Of a DNA stretch of 64,000 bases, positions 1 through 10,555 are shown piece by piece; the first letter of the stretch is position 1; each line of letters starts with the position of its first letter. Source of the DNA: Capra hircus. Its lineage: Eukaryota; Chordata; Mammalia; Artiodactyla; Bovidae. The notes beneath the pieces are model-generated. The model saw only the letters and a list, made by a program, of their open reading frames with translations. It made no database searches and was not told the DNA's origin. The position numbers were made by a program, and so were the translations under genes. Where the stretch lies: the NCBI RefSeq assembly GCF_001704415.2, contig NC_030820.1, positions 44,622,036-44,686,035 on the forward strand, in the 5' to 3' direction.

Positions 1-393
1 CCAGATCCCATTTCAGCCTCCTGTCCGTCCTGCCCTGGGCTCTGGACCACTCGCACCCCGGGTGGACCAGCCCTGGCTCAGGAGGAACCAGAGCCGGGGG
101 AGAGAGCTAGGGGTCCTCGCTCGTGTGTCCCATGACTACAGACCTGCACCTGTTCTGATGCTCCTCCTCCTAGCGTGTCCTTACCTTTAACCCTTAACTC
201 TGTGTGACACACCAGCCACCTACAGGAATGCTGCCTTGCTAGCAGGGTGGTGATGAGAGGCAGTCCATTTAGCACGCCTGACGATTCAGGCTTCATTCCA
301 TGTCCTGGGACTGAATGACCCGCATGCGGGGTTTCCATGTTTTTAAAAGGGCAGCTCGTGACCCAACAGTTTTGTTTTTGGAAAGAGGTCTGC
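1..393. other. Unique GC-rich stretch, no gene recognised
   Basis: Moderately GC-rich single-copy-looking DNA. Short open frames exist on the minus strand, but none resembles a protein family I know, and no splice-site or codon pattern supports an exon. I recognise no repeat family here. Confidence 0.5.
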
Positions 394-650
394 TGAAGCT
401 TAAAGTTCCAATACTCTGGCCACCTGATGTGAACAACTGACTCGTTGGAAAAGACCCTGATGCTGGGAAAGATTGAAGGCGGGAGGAGAGGGGACGACAG
501 AGGATGAGATGACTGGCTGGCATCACCGAATCAACGGACGAGAGTTTGAGCAAACTCTGGGAGGTAGTGAAGAACAGGGAAGCTTGGTGTGCTGCAGTCT
601 ATGGGTTTGCAACGAGTTGGACATGACTGAGCGAGTGAACAACAGCAGCA
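394..650 (+). mobile_element. BovB LINE 3'-end fragment (ART2-type)
   Basis: This matches the last part of BovB in sense orientation: the stretch reading 'ccaatactctggccacctga', the 'gaaaagaccctgatgctggg' block, the 'gacagaggatgagatg' block, and the terminal 'catgactgagcgagtgaac' tail. It is severely 5'-truncated, as most BovB copies are. BovB is an RTE-clade retrotransposon acquired horizontally by ruminant ancestors. The open frame through it is the decayed C-terminus of the LINE protein, not a host gene. Several substitutions mark it as not recent. Confidence 0.85.
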
Positions 651-1194
651 GTACCAGTGGGTTTGCTTTAAAACCCAGGTTACTCTCCATCTTGCTGTTA
701 GTCAAGCAGTGCTTGGGCCTCCGTGTCTGCTGGGTGCACAGGCCTCGGCTCATCAGACCACCGATTCTTACTCGGGGAGAGAGCTCTGGTTTCCCCCACG
801 TATGTTGTCAGGATGGTGATCAAGGCACAGCCTGCTTGCTTCACTCTGTTGGTCCTCCAGCAGGCACCAGGAGAGCAAGTGAAGTGGTCTGTTTGTTGCT
901 GGAGGCTACAAATGACATACACATATTCTTGGACAACTCAACAACATCCCCAGGTGGGCGCTGAATCTGTTTTGCCTGTTGTGGAAATTGGCCTGATGAA
1001 AAATGATCACATTTGAAAATCCATCCTACAGGAAGAATGCATTCCAAATGAAAGACCTGATTCTTCTCAGTTTCATTTTCTGACTGCTGGTTAAACGTTC
1101 TTCACTGACTCCATGCAGCTGGCATCAACCTGGTTGAGGTGTCTGCATTACCTGCTGAAAGGGGATTTCTGACCGCTTGAAAAAGGAATTTGCT

Positions 1195-1254
1195 AGAAGT
1201 TTTCAATAGGTATTTGCCAGAAGTTTTCAATAGGAATTCTCTAGAAGTTTGAAA
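1195..1254 (+). repeat. 24-bp tandem repeat, 2.5 copies
   Basis: Two adjacent 24-bp units (1195-1218 and 1219-1242) share the core 'agaagttttcaatagg', followed by a partial third unit from 1243 that begins 'agaagttt'. The downstream halves of the units differ (tatttgcc against aattctct), so the array has diverged. It lies in unique sequence. Confidence 0.75.
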
Positions 1255-2763
1255 TCAGACTGTGCCAGGAGTTATACCACAAGGCCATCTTTTCAGTGTT
1301 TTGGCATTCATTTCCATTAACAAAGAAAGCCCCCAGAGCGTAGAGGGAGCCCCGTCCCACAGGAGAGCCTGAGTCCTGAGACTGGGGAGCCAGCCTGGGG
1401 GGCAGAGCCCATCGTGAACAGGAGACTGGCCTGGATCAGCATGGGAGTGATCGATTCTGAGCTCTTCACCAGCTGCAGTGATGTTGTCAGCAGTCGCTAC
1501 TCCACACACAAAGACAGGCACTGCAGGTCCATGTCCAGACACGGCGACAAATCAAAGAAGAGTCACCAGCTAGGCATGGGGGATGGGGCAGGGTGGGAGC
1601 AAGGGCTGTGTCTCCCAGGGTCTTTGGTGTCACTTCCTCAGCTGGAATATCAGTGCAGTTGCCTCTGCTTGGACAGGGTCTAGCTAGAGTTTTCGTTTTT
1701 CTTCCAGATGCAATGATGCCACACTAACATTTACATCGAGACAACCACCTAACTGGTGAACTTTGGCTTGGGTCAAACACAGGGATATGTGTATACATAT
1801 ATTTCCACTGTGGGGTTTTACTGGTTTAATGATGACTTGTAGACTGCTTGGGAAATCTTCTGTTCACTAAGACAGAAAGACAAAACTGTTTCATTTCCTT
1901 TCATGAGAAACCCTACTGAGTTCTAAAGTGAAAATTTATTACTGAGAAGAGACTTTGATTTTAAAGAAAAACATCTCTTTTTTTCCCTTTTAGAGTATTA
2001 GAAAACATTTAAAAAAACCCACATATATGAATGAGAGGTTTGGGAAAAATATGAGCATCCCTAACTGCAAACCTTATTTGTACACATGCTACTTAGAAAC
2101 ATTAAAATAAATTTCATGCTCACAGCTCCCTGTGAAACTTTAGGACTGTGACTTCCCTTTCAGATTGCCAAAATGATCGTGTGTTCAGGGAAAGGGTCAA
2201 GTGTTCCAGAATTTACATATAGTGCTGCTTTTTATTCTTGGAGTTCTGAATAAAACACAAATGAAGATGAACAAATATCCCTGGAACATTTTTCAGCCAA
2301 AGTAGCCAGTTGCTCATGAGCCTGCCGTTAACACACTTCAAAATCCTCCATGTGCGTTCTGTGGCCACCTAATGTTTTACTAATATTTAGAGATATTCTC
2401 ACAGTGGGAATTTGCAAATGCTCTCCCTCCAACTCGGGCACACTGTATTAACATAATTCCAAATCCGATTGCTTTTATGTGGTGAGAGAGAGAAAACAGG
2501 CTTGCTATTTCCAGTCATGAATTTCAGATAGAAAGAAAGAACAGTGAGAGGATCCATGAAGATATTGATAAAAAGCACCAGTTTAGCAAATACATTTATG
2601 CTCAGTGTGGATCCTCTAACCACAGGGTTCAAATAACACTTCAAATCACCTTCTGAAAATGTGTTATGCGAATTTGCAAGGATATCCAAAGCAGAGAGGA
2701 GGGTGTCATGCAGCCTCACAGACCATCACAGAATCTCAACACATTTCCAGGTTTTGCTACGTG
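1255..2763. other. Unique stretch, AT-rich in its second half
   Basis: No repeat family or protein homology is visible to me in this 1.5 kb. The first third is GC-richer; from about 1680 it becomes AT-rich, with short A and T runs. Open frames are short and show no family signature. Confidence 0.45.
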
Positions 2764-2982
2764 CGTGTGTGCTAAGTTGCTCAGTCATGTCTGACTCCTT
2801 GTGACCCCAAGGACCGCAGCGCCCCAGGCCCCTCTGCCGTGGAATTCTCCAGGCATGAACACTGGAGTGAGTCGCCATGCCCTCCTTCCGGGCATCTTCC
2901 CCACCCAGGGACTGAGCCTGCACCTTTTATGTCTCCTGCATTGGCAGGTGGTTCTTCACTGCTAGCGCCACTTGGGAAGCCT
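2764..2982 (-). mobile_element. Bov-tA SINE, antisense
   Basis: Read on the minus strand this is a full-length tRNA-derived Bov-tA SINE. The + strand shows the complement of its 3' end first ('gctcagtcatgtctgactcc') and of its tRNA-like head last (near 'cacttgggaagcc'). A short direct repeat, ttttgcta on the left and ttttgcca on the right, flanks it and fits a target-site duplication. Confidence 0.88.
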
Positions 2983-3339
2983 TTTTTGCCATATTTGCTT
3001 CATTTATCTGTTTTTTTTTCCTTATGGGATTATTTTAATGAGATTCTGGTGGAAGATCATTACAACACCTCCTACTTTACTCTGCATTTTTAAACAATAT
3101 GGACATTCTCTGCTGATGCTATTACACACTTAACACAATTAAGGATGCTTCTTGTTGCTACTTAGTGCCCAGGCCACAGTCCAGTTTCCTCCGCTGTCCC
3201 AGCAGTATCCTTTTGCAGTGGACCTCTTTGATCAGGATCTGACCAGACCCATATAGCCACCAAGGTTCTCTGAATCCAGAATTGTACACTCCCAGTTCTG
3301 CCTTTTCCTCCCTGCCGCTGGCTTGAAAAAGACCCCAGT
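2983..3339. other. Unique stretch
   Basis: Single-copy-looking sequence between a SINE and an old interspersed repeat. I see no gene or recognisable element. Confidence 0.4.
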
Positions 3340-3846
3340 AGTGGTTAATTTCATGTGTAAACTTGGCTGGGCTATGGGGGACCCAGATAGTTGGTCAAAT
3401 ATTATTCTGAGTAGTCTGTGAGGGAGTTTTTTTTAAGCTTTTATTCAATTTTATTGTTTTCTTTTTCCTCAATAGACTCAAACATTTGCTTTTCTATTTA
3501 GCTTATTAAGAATATTCTAAGACAAATTATACCCCTGGATATTTAGTCCCACTTAAATTATTTGCCAGCTTCATATCTGTACAATGTCTACTGAATTGCC
3601 AAATCGCTCTCATTTGGTTCTATCTCTGTTGATGCTACAAGAGCAAAAGGACAACAGATAGAAGGAATATTAACTAAAATTCTAAACTAATTGTTAGCTC
3701 CACACTTATCAATGCAAATGACTCTTGACATGTACTAAAATCAAGACATTATTGTGAAGGTGCTTTTAGGATTAGACTAACATTTATATCTAAACTGGGT
3801 AGGCCTCATCTAATCAGCTGAAGGCCTGAGTGGAAGAAAAAGATAG
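3340..3846 (+). repeat. Ancient interspersed repeat, interrupted
   Basis: The halves at about 3340-3427 ('aacttggctgggctatgggg' and the 'ggtcaaatattattctg' block) and 3751-3846 ('gaaggcctgagtggaag') match consecutive parts of one old mammalian interspersed repeat. I know its sequence pattern but will not assign a Repbase name. The complementary strand of the same family appears at about 31075-31510. The two halves are separated by about 320 bp of unrelated sequence, described as a separate insertion. Confidence 0.6.
3428..3750 (-). pseudogene. Probable retrocopy (mRNA 3' end), source unknown
   Basis: This 320-bp block splits the old repeat at 3340-3846. On the minus strand it ends in two overlapping AATAAA-type signals followed by an A run (+ strand 3427-3434 is T-rich), as expected for a reverse-transcribed polyadenylated RNA. 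The flanks carry similar short repeats, 'tgtgagggagt' on the left and 'tgtgaaggt' on the right, which fit a decayed target-site duplication. No long open frame or recognisable protein is present, so it may be 3'-UTR only. Alternatives are an unrecognised SINE or LINE end. Confidence 0.4.
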
Positions 3847-3854
3847 GCCTTCCT

Positions 3855-4061
3855 GGGCTTCCCTCAGGACGGTAAGGAATCCACCTGCAATGCAGGAGAC
3901 CTGGGTTTGATCCCTGGGTTGGGAAGATCCCCTGGAGAATGGAATGTCAACCCACTCCAGTATTCTTGCCTGAAGAATCCCATGGACAGAGGAAGCTGGC
4001 CAGCTACAGTCCATGGGGTCGCAAAGAGTTGAACAAGACTGAGCAACAAACACTTTCACTT
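3855..4061 (+). mobile_element. Bov-tA SINE, sense
   Basis: The tRNA-like head begins 'gggcttccctcaggacggta' and the B-box-like 'ggtttgatccctgggttggg' follows. The body ends with 'ccatggggtcgcaaagagtt' and the ACTGAGCAAC tail. It is close to full length and abuts the old repeat on its left. Confidence 0.9.
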
Positions 4062-4601
4062 TCCGGAACAAAAGAGCATTCTGCCAGCATGTGGCCTTCA
4101 GATGTGAGCTGCAGCGTGGCTCTTCCCTGGTTCTCCAGCCAGCTTACCCTGCAGGTTTCAGAATTCCTAACCCTCTTAATCACATGGGCCAATCTCTTAA
4201 CACGCATCTCTCTCTTGGAAAGGCACATCCTCTGGGTTCTGCCTTTCTGAAGAGTCTTGGTGCACCCGCAGTCTGGATGTGTCTTTTTGCTTCCTTGCTG
4301 TGCCCTTTGATGGCTCCTGTGTCCCCACACTTCCCATCAGTGGGAGCTTGCTTGAGGGCTGCCAGCCACGCGTAGCTATCTGAATTTAAATGCACTGAAG
4401 GTAGATACCATTAAGAATTCTGTTCTTCAGCCACATTTCAAGTGCTTTAACCACACAAGCCAGTGGCTGCTCCGCTGGCAGGCAGATGTGGACCGTTTCC
4501 CTCTCTGCAGAAAGCGCCATTGGATGGTGCTTCATAGCGTCCTGGGCATATTCAGGTCCAACATTTTAACAAGAGTATTTCATAGGTGGTGCATGAACTG
4601 A
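4062..4601. other. Unique stretch
   Basis: No repeat family or coding homology recognised. Overlapping short open frames on both strands are not supported by any motif. Confidence 0.4.
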
Positions 4602-4967
4602 CCTTTAATGCTTCCTTTTTTTTTTAAACAATAAGATTAAAATTTTTTTTTAAATTTATTTTTGACTGCGCTGAGTGTTCGTTGCTACGTGTGGACTTTA
4701 CTTGTGGAGAGCGGGGCTATTCTCTAGCTATGGTGCATGAGCTTCTCATTGCAGTGGCTTCTCTTGTGGAACATGAGCCCTGGGGTGCATGGGCGTCAGT
4801 AGCTGGGGCTCCTGGACCCTAGGGCGCAGGCTCAGTAGTTGTAGTGCACAGACTTAGCTGCTCCACGACATGTGGGATCTTCCCAGATCAGGGATCAAAC
4901 CCGTATCTCCTGCATTGGCAGGTGGATTCTTAACCACTGGACCACCAGGAAACCCCTTTAATACTTC
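4602..4967 (-). mobile_element. CHR-type SINE (long form) with target-site duplication
   Basis: The minus strand carries the tRNA-derived head (+ strand end at 'ccactggaccaccagg') and the long CHR body with repeated agcaactaag-like and ccacaact-like blocks, ending in an A-rich tail (+ strand T run near 4614-4660). A 13-bp duplication with one mismatch flanks it: cctttaatgcttc at 4602-4614 and cctttaatacttc at 4955-4967. CHR SINEs are shared by whales, hippos and ruminants, so this copy is older than Bov-tA. Confidence 0.85.
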
Positions 4968-5149
4968 TTATTTTCTTTCTCCTGCTCATCGTTTTCCAAA
5001 GTAATGCACTGATTTTACCCAGAAGTGGACACCTCTCCTTACTTTCCAACTCAGTGGGGACACCATAGATACTAGCCTTGCATAGACAGCCTTTTAACTA
5101 TAATGTAAACTCTTCCCAGTGCCATCTTTCCTAAGGACTTGCTAGTGAC

Positions 5150-5440
5150 AGGCGCTCTCAAAAGAGACAGAAAAGCATACACACAAACACATGAGGAAAA
5201 GCCATGTGGAGGCAGAGGCAGAAGCAGAGGGATACACCTGTAAGCTAAAAGATGTCTGGAGCTGCCAGAAGCTGAGAGAGGCAGCAAGAAGCCTCCCTGG
5301 GAGCCTCCAGGAGCCAGCGCTGCGGACAGTGGGATTTAGGGCTTCTGGTTTGTGGACCTGTGACAGCAAGTGTGTCTGGTGTTATAAGCTACTACTAGTC
5401 TGTGTAGTTTGTTACAGCAGCCCTAGGGAACTAATACAGT
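5150..5440 (+). repeat. Ancient LTR/MER-like repeat, 3' part
   Basis: The segment matches the 3' half of an old mammalian repeat with the blocks 'gccatgtggaggcagaggca', 'gctgccagaagctgagagag' and the end 'cagccctagggaactaatac'. The 5' part of the same family, in opposite orientation, is seen at 51455-51612. The open frame across it is incidental. I do not assign a Repbase name. Confidence 0.55.
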
Positions 5441-5910
5441 GGTATAAATTAATGCTCCTTCCAGTCCTTGCCCCAGCAAGACCTCTCCAGGTCACTGAGC
5501 ACCTTTTCCCTTCATTATTTAGAATAAAGAATTGGATTCGAGGAATGTCCCAGGAAACACTCTCTTCCACTCAGGGGGCAGAGGGAAAAGGGTCATGAAG
5601 CATGAAATTACACCATTAGAGATTCATTCCTTAGGATGTAAAAGCACATCATTTACATTTAAGTGGCATAATAGGTTAACTCTGAAACATTTAGGGAGAG
5701 TTGGATTAGAATAAGCTATATTCATCAAGAGAAACTTATATCATGTGGGAGTTATACATTTTTTAATGATTAATTTTTCTCCCAAATAATAAAGTAGGTG
5801 AAAATATATTGAAAATTAAGAGCATCAAGATTCACATCATTCTTTTAACTTCCATATTTTATTTATACCCAAACCAGAAATTATTATAGTTTCCCCTCGT
5901 TGGTGTGAAT
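5441..5910. other. AT-rich unique stretch
   Basis: Sequence with long AT-rich parts from 5600 on. No gene or repeat family recognised. Confidence 0.4.
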
Positions 5911-5965
5911 CTCATGAACAGAGTCCATGGGGTCGCAAGAGTTGACACAACTTAGCAAGTAAACC
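5911..5965 (+). mobile_element. Bov-tA or BovB 3'-tail fragment
   Basis: Only the terminal 50 bp is present ('gagtccatggggtcgcaaga' then 'gttgacacaacttagcaa'). This tail is shared by Bov-tA SINEs and the end of BovB, so the parent cannot be decided. Confidence 0.65.
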
Positions 5966-5979
5966 ACCGCCACCACTTG

Positions 5980-6768
5980 GTGTTAATGAAAGCAAAGTCA
6001 TCAATAATCTTCCAAAATCGACTTCTTTTCGGACCTCATTTTCAGTGAGTCGTGTGAATAAAACCAAATGAGACTTTGAAAGTATGTTTGATGAATTGAA
6101 AACTTTAGTAAAAGACATGAATATTCTTCCTGCATTTGAAAATAAATGCAAAGGAAAGAAATTGGAAATGTATGATTCATCTGATGAGGGCATCAATTAT
6201 TACAGGAAACGTGGTTATCAAATCGAAATTTGGGAGATTATAAAATGTCCTCATTTCGCATTGAAATGAAGAAATGCAAAATTAAACCAACTATCTTCAG
6301 ACTTTGAATTTTTAACTATAAATAAGTTGTTCTGCTTGAATACATCTGATTTTCAAAAAGCAGATACTGTCTCACCTCTGAATATCTTGACAGGCTAAAT
6401 CCTGGACAGATTTCATCAGAAATCAGTGGTTTTCAGCAGCCTGCCTTGCCAATAATTTGTAATATAAAACCAGCATCATGCTTGGATCTTCTAAAACTCA
6501 TTTGTGAATCCTGCCCAGTAAAATCTGATCTAAATTTAGAAGCGGTATTCAGAAAAAAATTTTTTTTTTTTTTTTTTTCACAAAACGAGTCACGGTGGAA
6601 CCCTAATTCAAGAAACGGTAAAAGAAGTTTAATAAATGAAAGTCAGCTTAAGGAAATGTGGAATTATTCCATGGTCTAGAGAAATTGGCAACAAGGCAAT
6701 TCTCTCAATAGAGAATGAGAGATGCAAAGACGCAGATTTTGAAAATATGATTGATGCACTTACTTCCA
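5980..6768 (+). pseudogene. Decayed hAT-transposase-like coding relic
   Basis: A 61-codon open segment (6084-6266) begins MFDELKTLV and contains an INYYRKRGY block like the YYR segment that precedes the dimerisation domain in hAT proteins. About 400 bp downstream, in another frame (from about 6688), the sequence encodes AILSIENERCKDADFENMID, which matches the conserved C-terminal end of the hAT dimerisation domain (SIENE followed by DF..LID). Stops, a T20 run (6559-6579) and frameshifts separate the two. It is either a fossil hAT transposon or a processed copy of a domesticated hAT gene (ZMYM/ZBED/KIAA1586-like); I cannot tell which. It is not a functional gene. Confidence 0.6.
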
Positions 6769-6772
6769 TTCA

Positions 6773-6961
6773 TGTGTGTTAGTTGCTCAGTTGTATCCGA
6801 CTCTTTGTGACCCCACAGACTGTAGCCAGCCAGGCACCTCTTTAATGGACTTTTCCAGGCAAGAAAACTGGAATGAGTTTCATTCCCTGCTACACAGGAT
6901 CTTCCTGATCCAGGGATTGAACCTGGGTCTCGTGCACTGGCAGCCCTCCACTCATGGCAGG
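6773..6961 (-). mobile_element. Bov-tA SINE, antisense
   Basis: The complement of the SINE 3' end ('gttgctcagttgtatccgac') is followed by the internal 'ggacttttccaggcaagaaa' block and the B-box complement 'cagggattgaacctgggtct'. The tRNA-head end is degraded. It inserted directly after the hAT-like relic. Confidence 0.82.
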
Positions 6962-7118
6962 AAGGTAAAAATTCTAATACGTTATTTTCCTGTGTGAATA
7001 AAACACTTAAACTTCACATAATGCTGTGAGATTTAACACACCCACTTTTCAATTTTTCAATAGCTTTCAATTACCTTAAGGTTCCGGAAAAAAATCAACC
7101 ACTGAAAAAATTCCTGAC

Positions 7119-7156
7119 AACACACACACATGTGCGTGTGCACGCACACGCACACA

Positions 7157-7200
<44 letters not shown>
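7119..7200 (+). repeat. (CA)n microsatellite
   Basis: An interrupted start (CA/TG with cgcacac variants) leads into an uninterrupted CA run at about 7159-7197. This is a typical length-polymorphic dinucleotide repeat. Its open frame (His-Thr repeats) is not a gene. Confidence 0.95.
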
Positions 7201-7203
<3 letters not shown>

Positions 7204-8626
7204 GGACTCATGTCTTGCTGCCTCTGGCTTCAGTTTGGCTCAGAACAGCACTGTCAGATCCTATTTTTACTTACAGTTTTGATTTTTTTTGTTCATCATG
7301 GACATTTTTGCTTGAAGTTTGAAATATTTTAAAAACATTGTGTGAAAATGTTACCCATCCTGATGACCCGGGTCTTGGGGCACCCATGAGGGAGCTTCAT
7401 CCCACGGGGCCAGGGGCTGCAGGGGAGGGGAGTGGAGGTCCCTTTCTGTCCTCTATCATTAGGGCCCTGAAGATTGAGAGAGGCTCCTGCTCGTGGCTCC
7501 CTCATTTCCTCACTTGCCCAGAGCTGAAACTGAAATTGAATCCCAAGTCAGTACCATTTCCAAGTGTTCAGGATCATGGGAACTTGCTCTCTGCTTCTAA
7601 AACCCGAAATGCCATCTATTCTATGCAGGGCATAAAGCTTCCACAGGGGACCCAGCTTATTTCTTCTTAATAGGATTAAATTGTCATGAACAGGAAAAAA
7701 AGTAAACATAACTTATAAATTCTTTAGCTTTCTAATGAGTTTGAGTGGGAAACACAGCTACTTTCAGGGCCTTAGTTCAGTAACACTGTTTAAGTAAGCC
7801 GGTGCTCCGTGTTAGTGAAAAGCAACCAGGACAATTTCTCTGAGATTTTCTGGAGCAGGCCAGCATAGTACAGGCAGGGAACTCAGATTTAAGGGTCAAA
7901 TATGCAAGTAGCATTGGATCTCTGCCCGACTCTGCCCCGCTCTCTGCATTGCTGGGCTTGTTGACAGACTCCGAGCCGAAGTTCCTGGAATCTGGTTTAA
8001 GACACGGGCTTCCTTTTGCTCCTGGGATCCATCAGTCATTTTCTGTAGCAGGGAACATGGGGCCCCGTGGGTGAGAAAAAGGCCTGATCTCATCTAAATG
8101 CACAAATAAGGTGACACTGGGAGGAATCCCTGAGACAGATAGGGGCTCGTTTGAGAAGCAGCCACTTCCCAAAAAAGGTTATGCTCACAGAGACAATCTC
8201 AAAAGCACTGTCTGCAGATCTTGCCCTTTACAAATGTGCAAAGTATTCATAACCAAATAGCAGAGCGTCAGAGACATGGGATTACCTGTGTGTCCTCATT
8301 AGATGGAAGCTCCTGTTTTCTCAATGTAGGTTGTGAAGCTCCTTCTGAAACGACTCCGTCCACTCTTCCCCAAGTGAGCTTTGTTGTCATTGTTAGAATT
8401 TTAATGAGCGTCTGGCCTTGTTTCTCATTGTCTGGAAGGAAATGTGGGAAACTGATGAGGGAGGGTTCATGCTGTTACCCTGGCTTTTTAAAAAAGATGA
8501 TTTTTCTTCTATAGCCATTTGCTCTCTTCTTAGAAGGGCAGAAGGATTCTGACTAATAAACGATCTGGTCCAGCAGGGCTGAGCTGTTCACATTGTGTAT
8601 CTAGCTGACAGTCCCTTTTGTTCTTG
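7201..8626. other. Unique stretch
   Basis: About 1.4 kb without a repeat family I recognise. Several 60-110-codon frames occur on both strands, none with a domain signature. It could hold non-coding regulatory DNA, but nothing specific is visible. Confidence 0.4.
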
Positions 8627-8848
8627 TGTGTGTGCTCAGTTGCTTCAATTGTGTCCAACTCTTTGCGACTCTATGGACTGTAGCCCTCCAGGCTCCTCTG
8701 TCCATGGGATTCTCCAGGCAAGAATAGTGGAGTGGGTTGCCATGCCCTCCTCCAGGGGAGCTTCCCTACCCAGGGATCGAACCCAGTTCTCTTATGTCTC
8801 CTGCATTACAGGCAGATTCTTTACCATCAGCACCACCTGGGAAGCCCT
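8627..8848 (-). mobile_element. Bov-tA SINE, antisense
   Basis: Full-length. The + strand runs from 'gctcagttgcttcaattgtg' through 'tccatgggattctccaggca' to the head complement 'caccacctgggaagccc'. The B-box complement 'cagggatcgaacccagttct' is well preserved. Confidence 0.92.
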
Positions 8849-8904
8849 TCTTTCATTCTTACTTAGGAGATATTTGTGGATTCTAACAGTTTTCAATGTC
8901 ACCT

Positions 8905-9010
8905 TCATGTATATTTACTTGATCCTCACAGAAACCCTATGAGGCAGACAAACAACATCGCAGCAGCTTTGACAAAAGCCAGAAGGTATTAACTTGTCTG
9001 CTCCAGCTTA
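8905..9010 (-). repeat. MIR-like SINE relic
   Basis: The fragment has the pattern 'gatcctcacagaaaccctat' then gaggcag, followed by a decayed 'ttaacttgtctgctccagct' segment. This is the complement of the MIR core and 3' part. It is highly diverged. Confidence 0.5.
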
Positions 9011-9019
9011 TACAGGTCA

Positions 9020-9365
9020 TAGACTGTATGGACTGAAGCTTCGTGTCCCACCCCTTCCTTCCGCCACCACCTCAGTTCATATTCTGAAGCTCTAATCCTG
9101 TGGCTGTATCTGGAGTTGAGGCCTCTAAGGTTAAATGAAGTCACAAGGGTGGGGCCCCAGCCCAATAGGGTTAGTGTCCTTATAAGAGGAGATACTGATA
9201 GCTGGTTTTCTCTCTCAACCTTCTGAAGACTCAGCAAAGAGGAGGTACACCAGGAAGAGTGATCTTATCAGGAGCCAGCCCTGCTGACACCAGCCTCAGA
9301 CTTCTGTTGTTTGAGCCCCCAGACTGTGGCATCGTGTTACAGCAGCCCCAGATGCCTGAGATATA
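9020..9365 (+). repeat. MST/MLT1-like LTR relic (ERVL-MaLR)
   Basis: The layout follows the MaLR LTR: 'aagtcacaagggtggggccc', then 'agtgtccttataagaggaga', and an end near 'gttacagcagccccag'. MaLR LTRs are remnants of ancient non-autonomous endogenous retroelements. No internal retroviral sequence is present, so this is a decayed solo LTR. Three similar LTRs, all on the + strand, lie at 34165, 50763 and 53795. Confidence 0.6.
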
Positions 9366-9476
9366 CACCAACACAGCTAGTACACTGTCACCTAATCCCA
9401 TACACACCACTGTACACAATCCTGCTATTTAGTATGTTTCTGTGGAAACAGAAGCATAGGATGACATATACTTTTT

Positions 9477-9647
9477 AAAAATTTTAAATATTTATTTATT
9501 TTATTTATTTGTTGTGCCAGGTCTTGTTTTGCATGTGGGATCTTTAGTTGCAGCATGTGGGATCTAGTTTCCTGAGCAGGAATGGAATCTAAGCCCCCTG
9601 CATTGGGAGCATGGAGTCTTAGTCACTGGACTGCCAGGGAAGTCCCC
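9477..9647 (-). mobile_element. CHR-type SINE (short form), antisense
   Basis: The + strand begins with an AT-rich tail (tatttatttattttattt), passes 'gcatgtgggatctagtttcc', and ends with the tRNA-head complement 'ggactgccagggaagtcccc'. This is the short CHR-2-like form. Confidence 0.82.
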
Positions 9648-10319
9648 AGACCAATATGTATTTAATCTTGTAAGAACTGCAAAATCCTACCCAAGTCACC
9701 CACATAATCGGGTGGATTGTTTGTATGTAATCTAATTTCTCTTTTGGTGACTCCCACAGGTGTATGGAGCACAGGGGCCTTGACCCATGTTGGGTTTCAG
9801 GTGACTCACACTCTCAACACCTGATGAAGCATGTGGACTCCTGTGCAATTGTTGCCATCAAGTTAGTGATGCACAGCTGCTGTGGATGGCTGGTGCTTGA
9901 ATAGTGCCTGGCCAGCAAGTGCACACCAAATTACTTGGCTTGACCCAGCTCTGCCACCTGATGGAGGCTCCTCCAGGATACTGTGACCTGGGGGAAAGGT
10001 CATCGGTAAGGCTGCCTGCTGACCCTACTTTTTCTAGTGGGGTATAGAGTCCTCCCTAAAAAGGATCTGGAGGGCAAATCTCCATGGCAACCATGAGGGA
10101 AACACCGTGCTGTTGCCTAGGCCCCTGGTGTCTTCTCCACCCACTACAGCTCCCACCGGAGTGGGTCTTTGGGTGCAGGACACAATCAGAACCACTAACA
10201 ATGGCCACTGACCTTCCTCCCAGCCCAGGCCCACCATTATTGGGTGTGAGCTTGTGATGGGAGGTGCTGGCCAGTGGCCCATGATGTTGCTTCTCCTTCT
10301 GGCATCTTGTTTGCCTGGC
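9648..10319. other. Unique stretch
   Basis: No repeat family is recognised. A 171-codon minus-strand frame spans 10034-10549 and overlaps the short tandem repeat, but its translation has no known motif and low complexity near the repeat. I treat it as non-coding. Confidence 0.4.
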
Positions 10320-10376
10320 GGTGGTTCCTGAAGGTACTGAAGGTTCCTGAAGGTACTGGTGGTTCCTGAAGGTGGT
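10320..10376 (+). repeat. 19-bp tandem repeat, 3 copies
   Basis: There are three adjacent 19-bp units (10320-10338, 10339-10357, 10358-10376) with the core 'ggttcctgaaggt'. Units 1 and 2 end in act and unit 3 in ggt. The period is not a multiple of three, which argues against selection for coding. Confidence 0.85.
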
Positions 10377-10555
10377 GCCAATTGGGCACAAATGCCGTAG
10401 TGCCCCAAAGTTACTGCCTCTGCAGCAGACCAAAAGGAAGACTGGACTTTGGTGTCCTCAACGGCAGAAGAGGTGAGGAGGATCGAGAACTTATTATTGA
10501 TCTTCTGACTAGTATGTTCATAAATGGACTTAATTTTCACAAAGGACAAGGATTG

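Noticed and set aside
10034..10549. 171-codon minus-strand open frame
   Set aside because: It crosses the 19-bp tandem repeat with a phase change per unit and shows no protein-family motif; another frame is open over the same bases.
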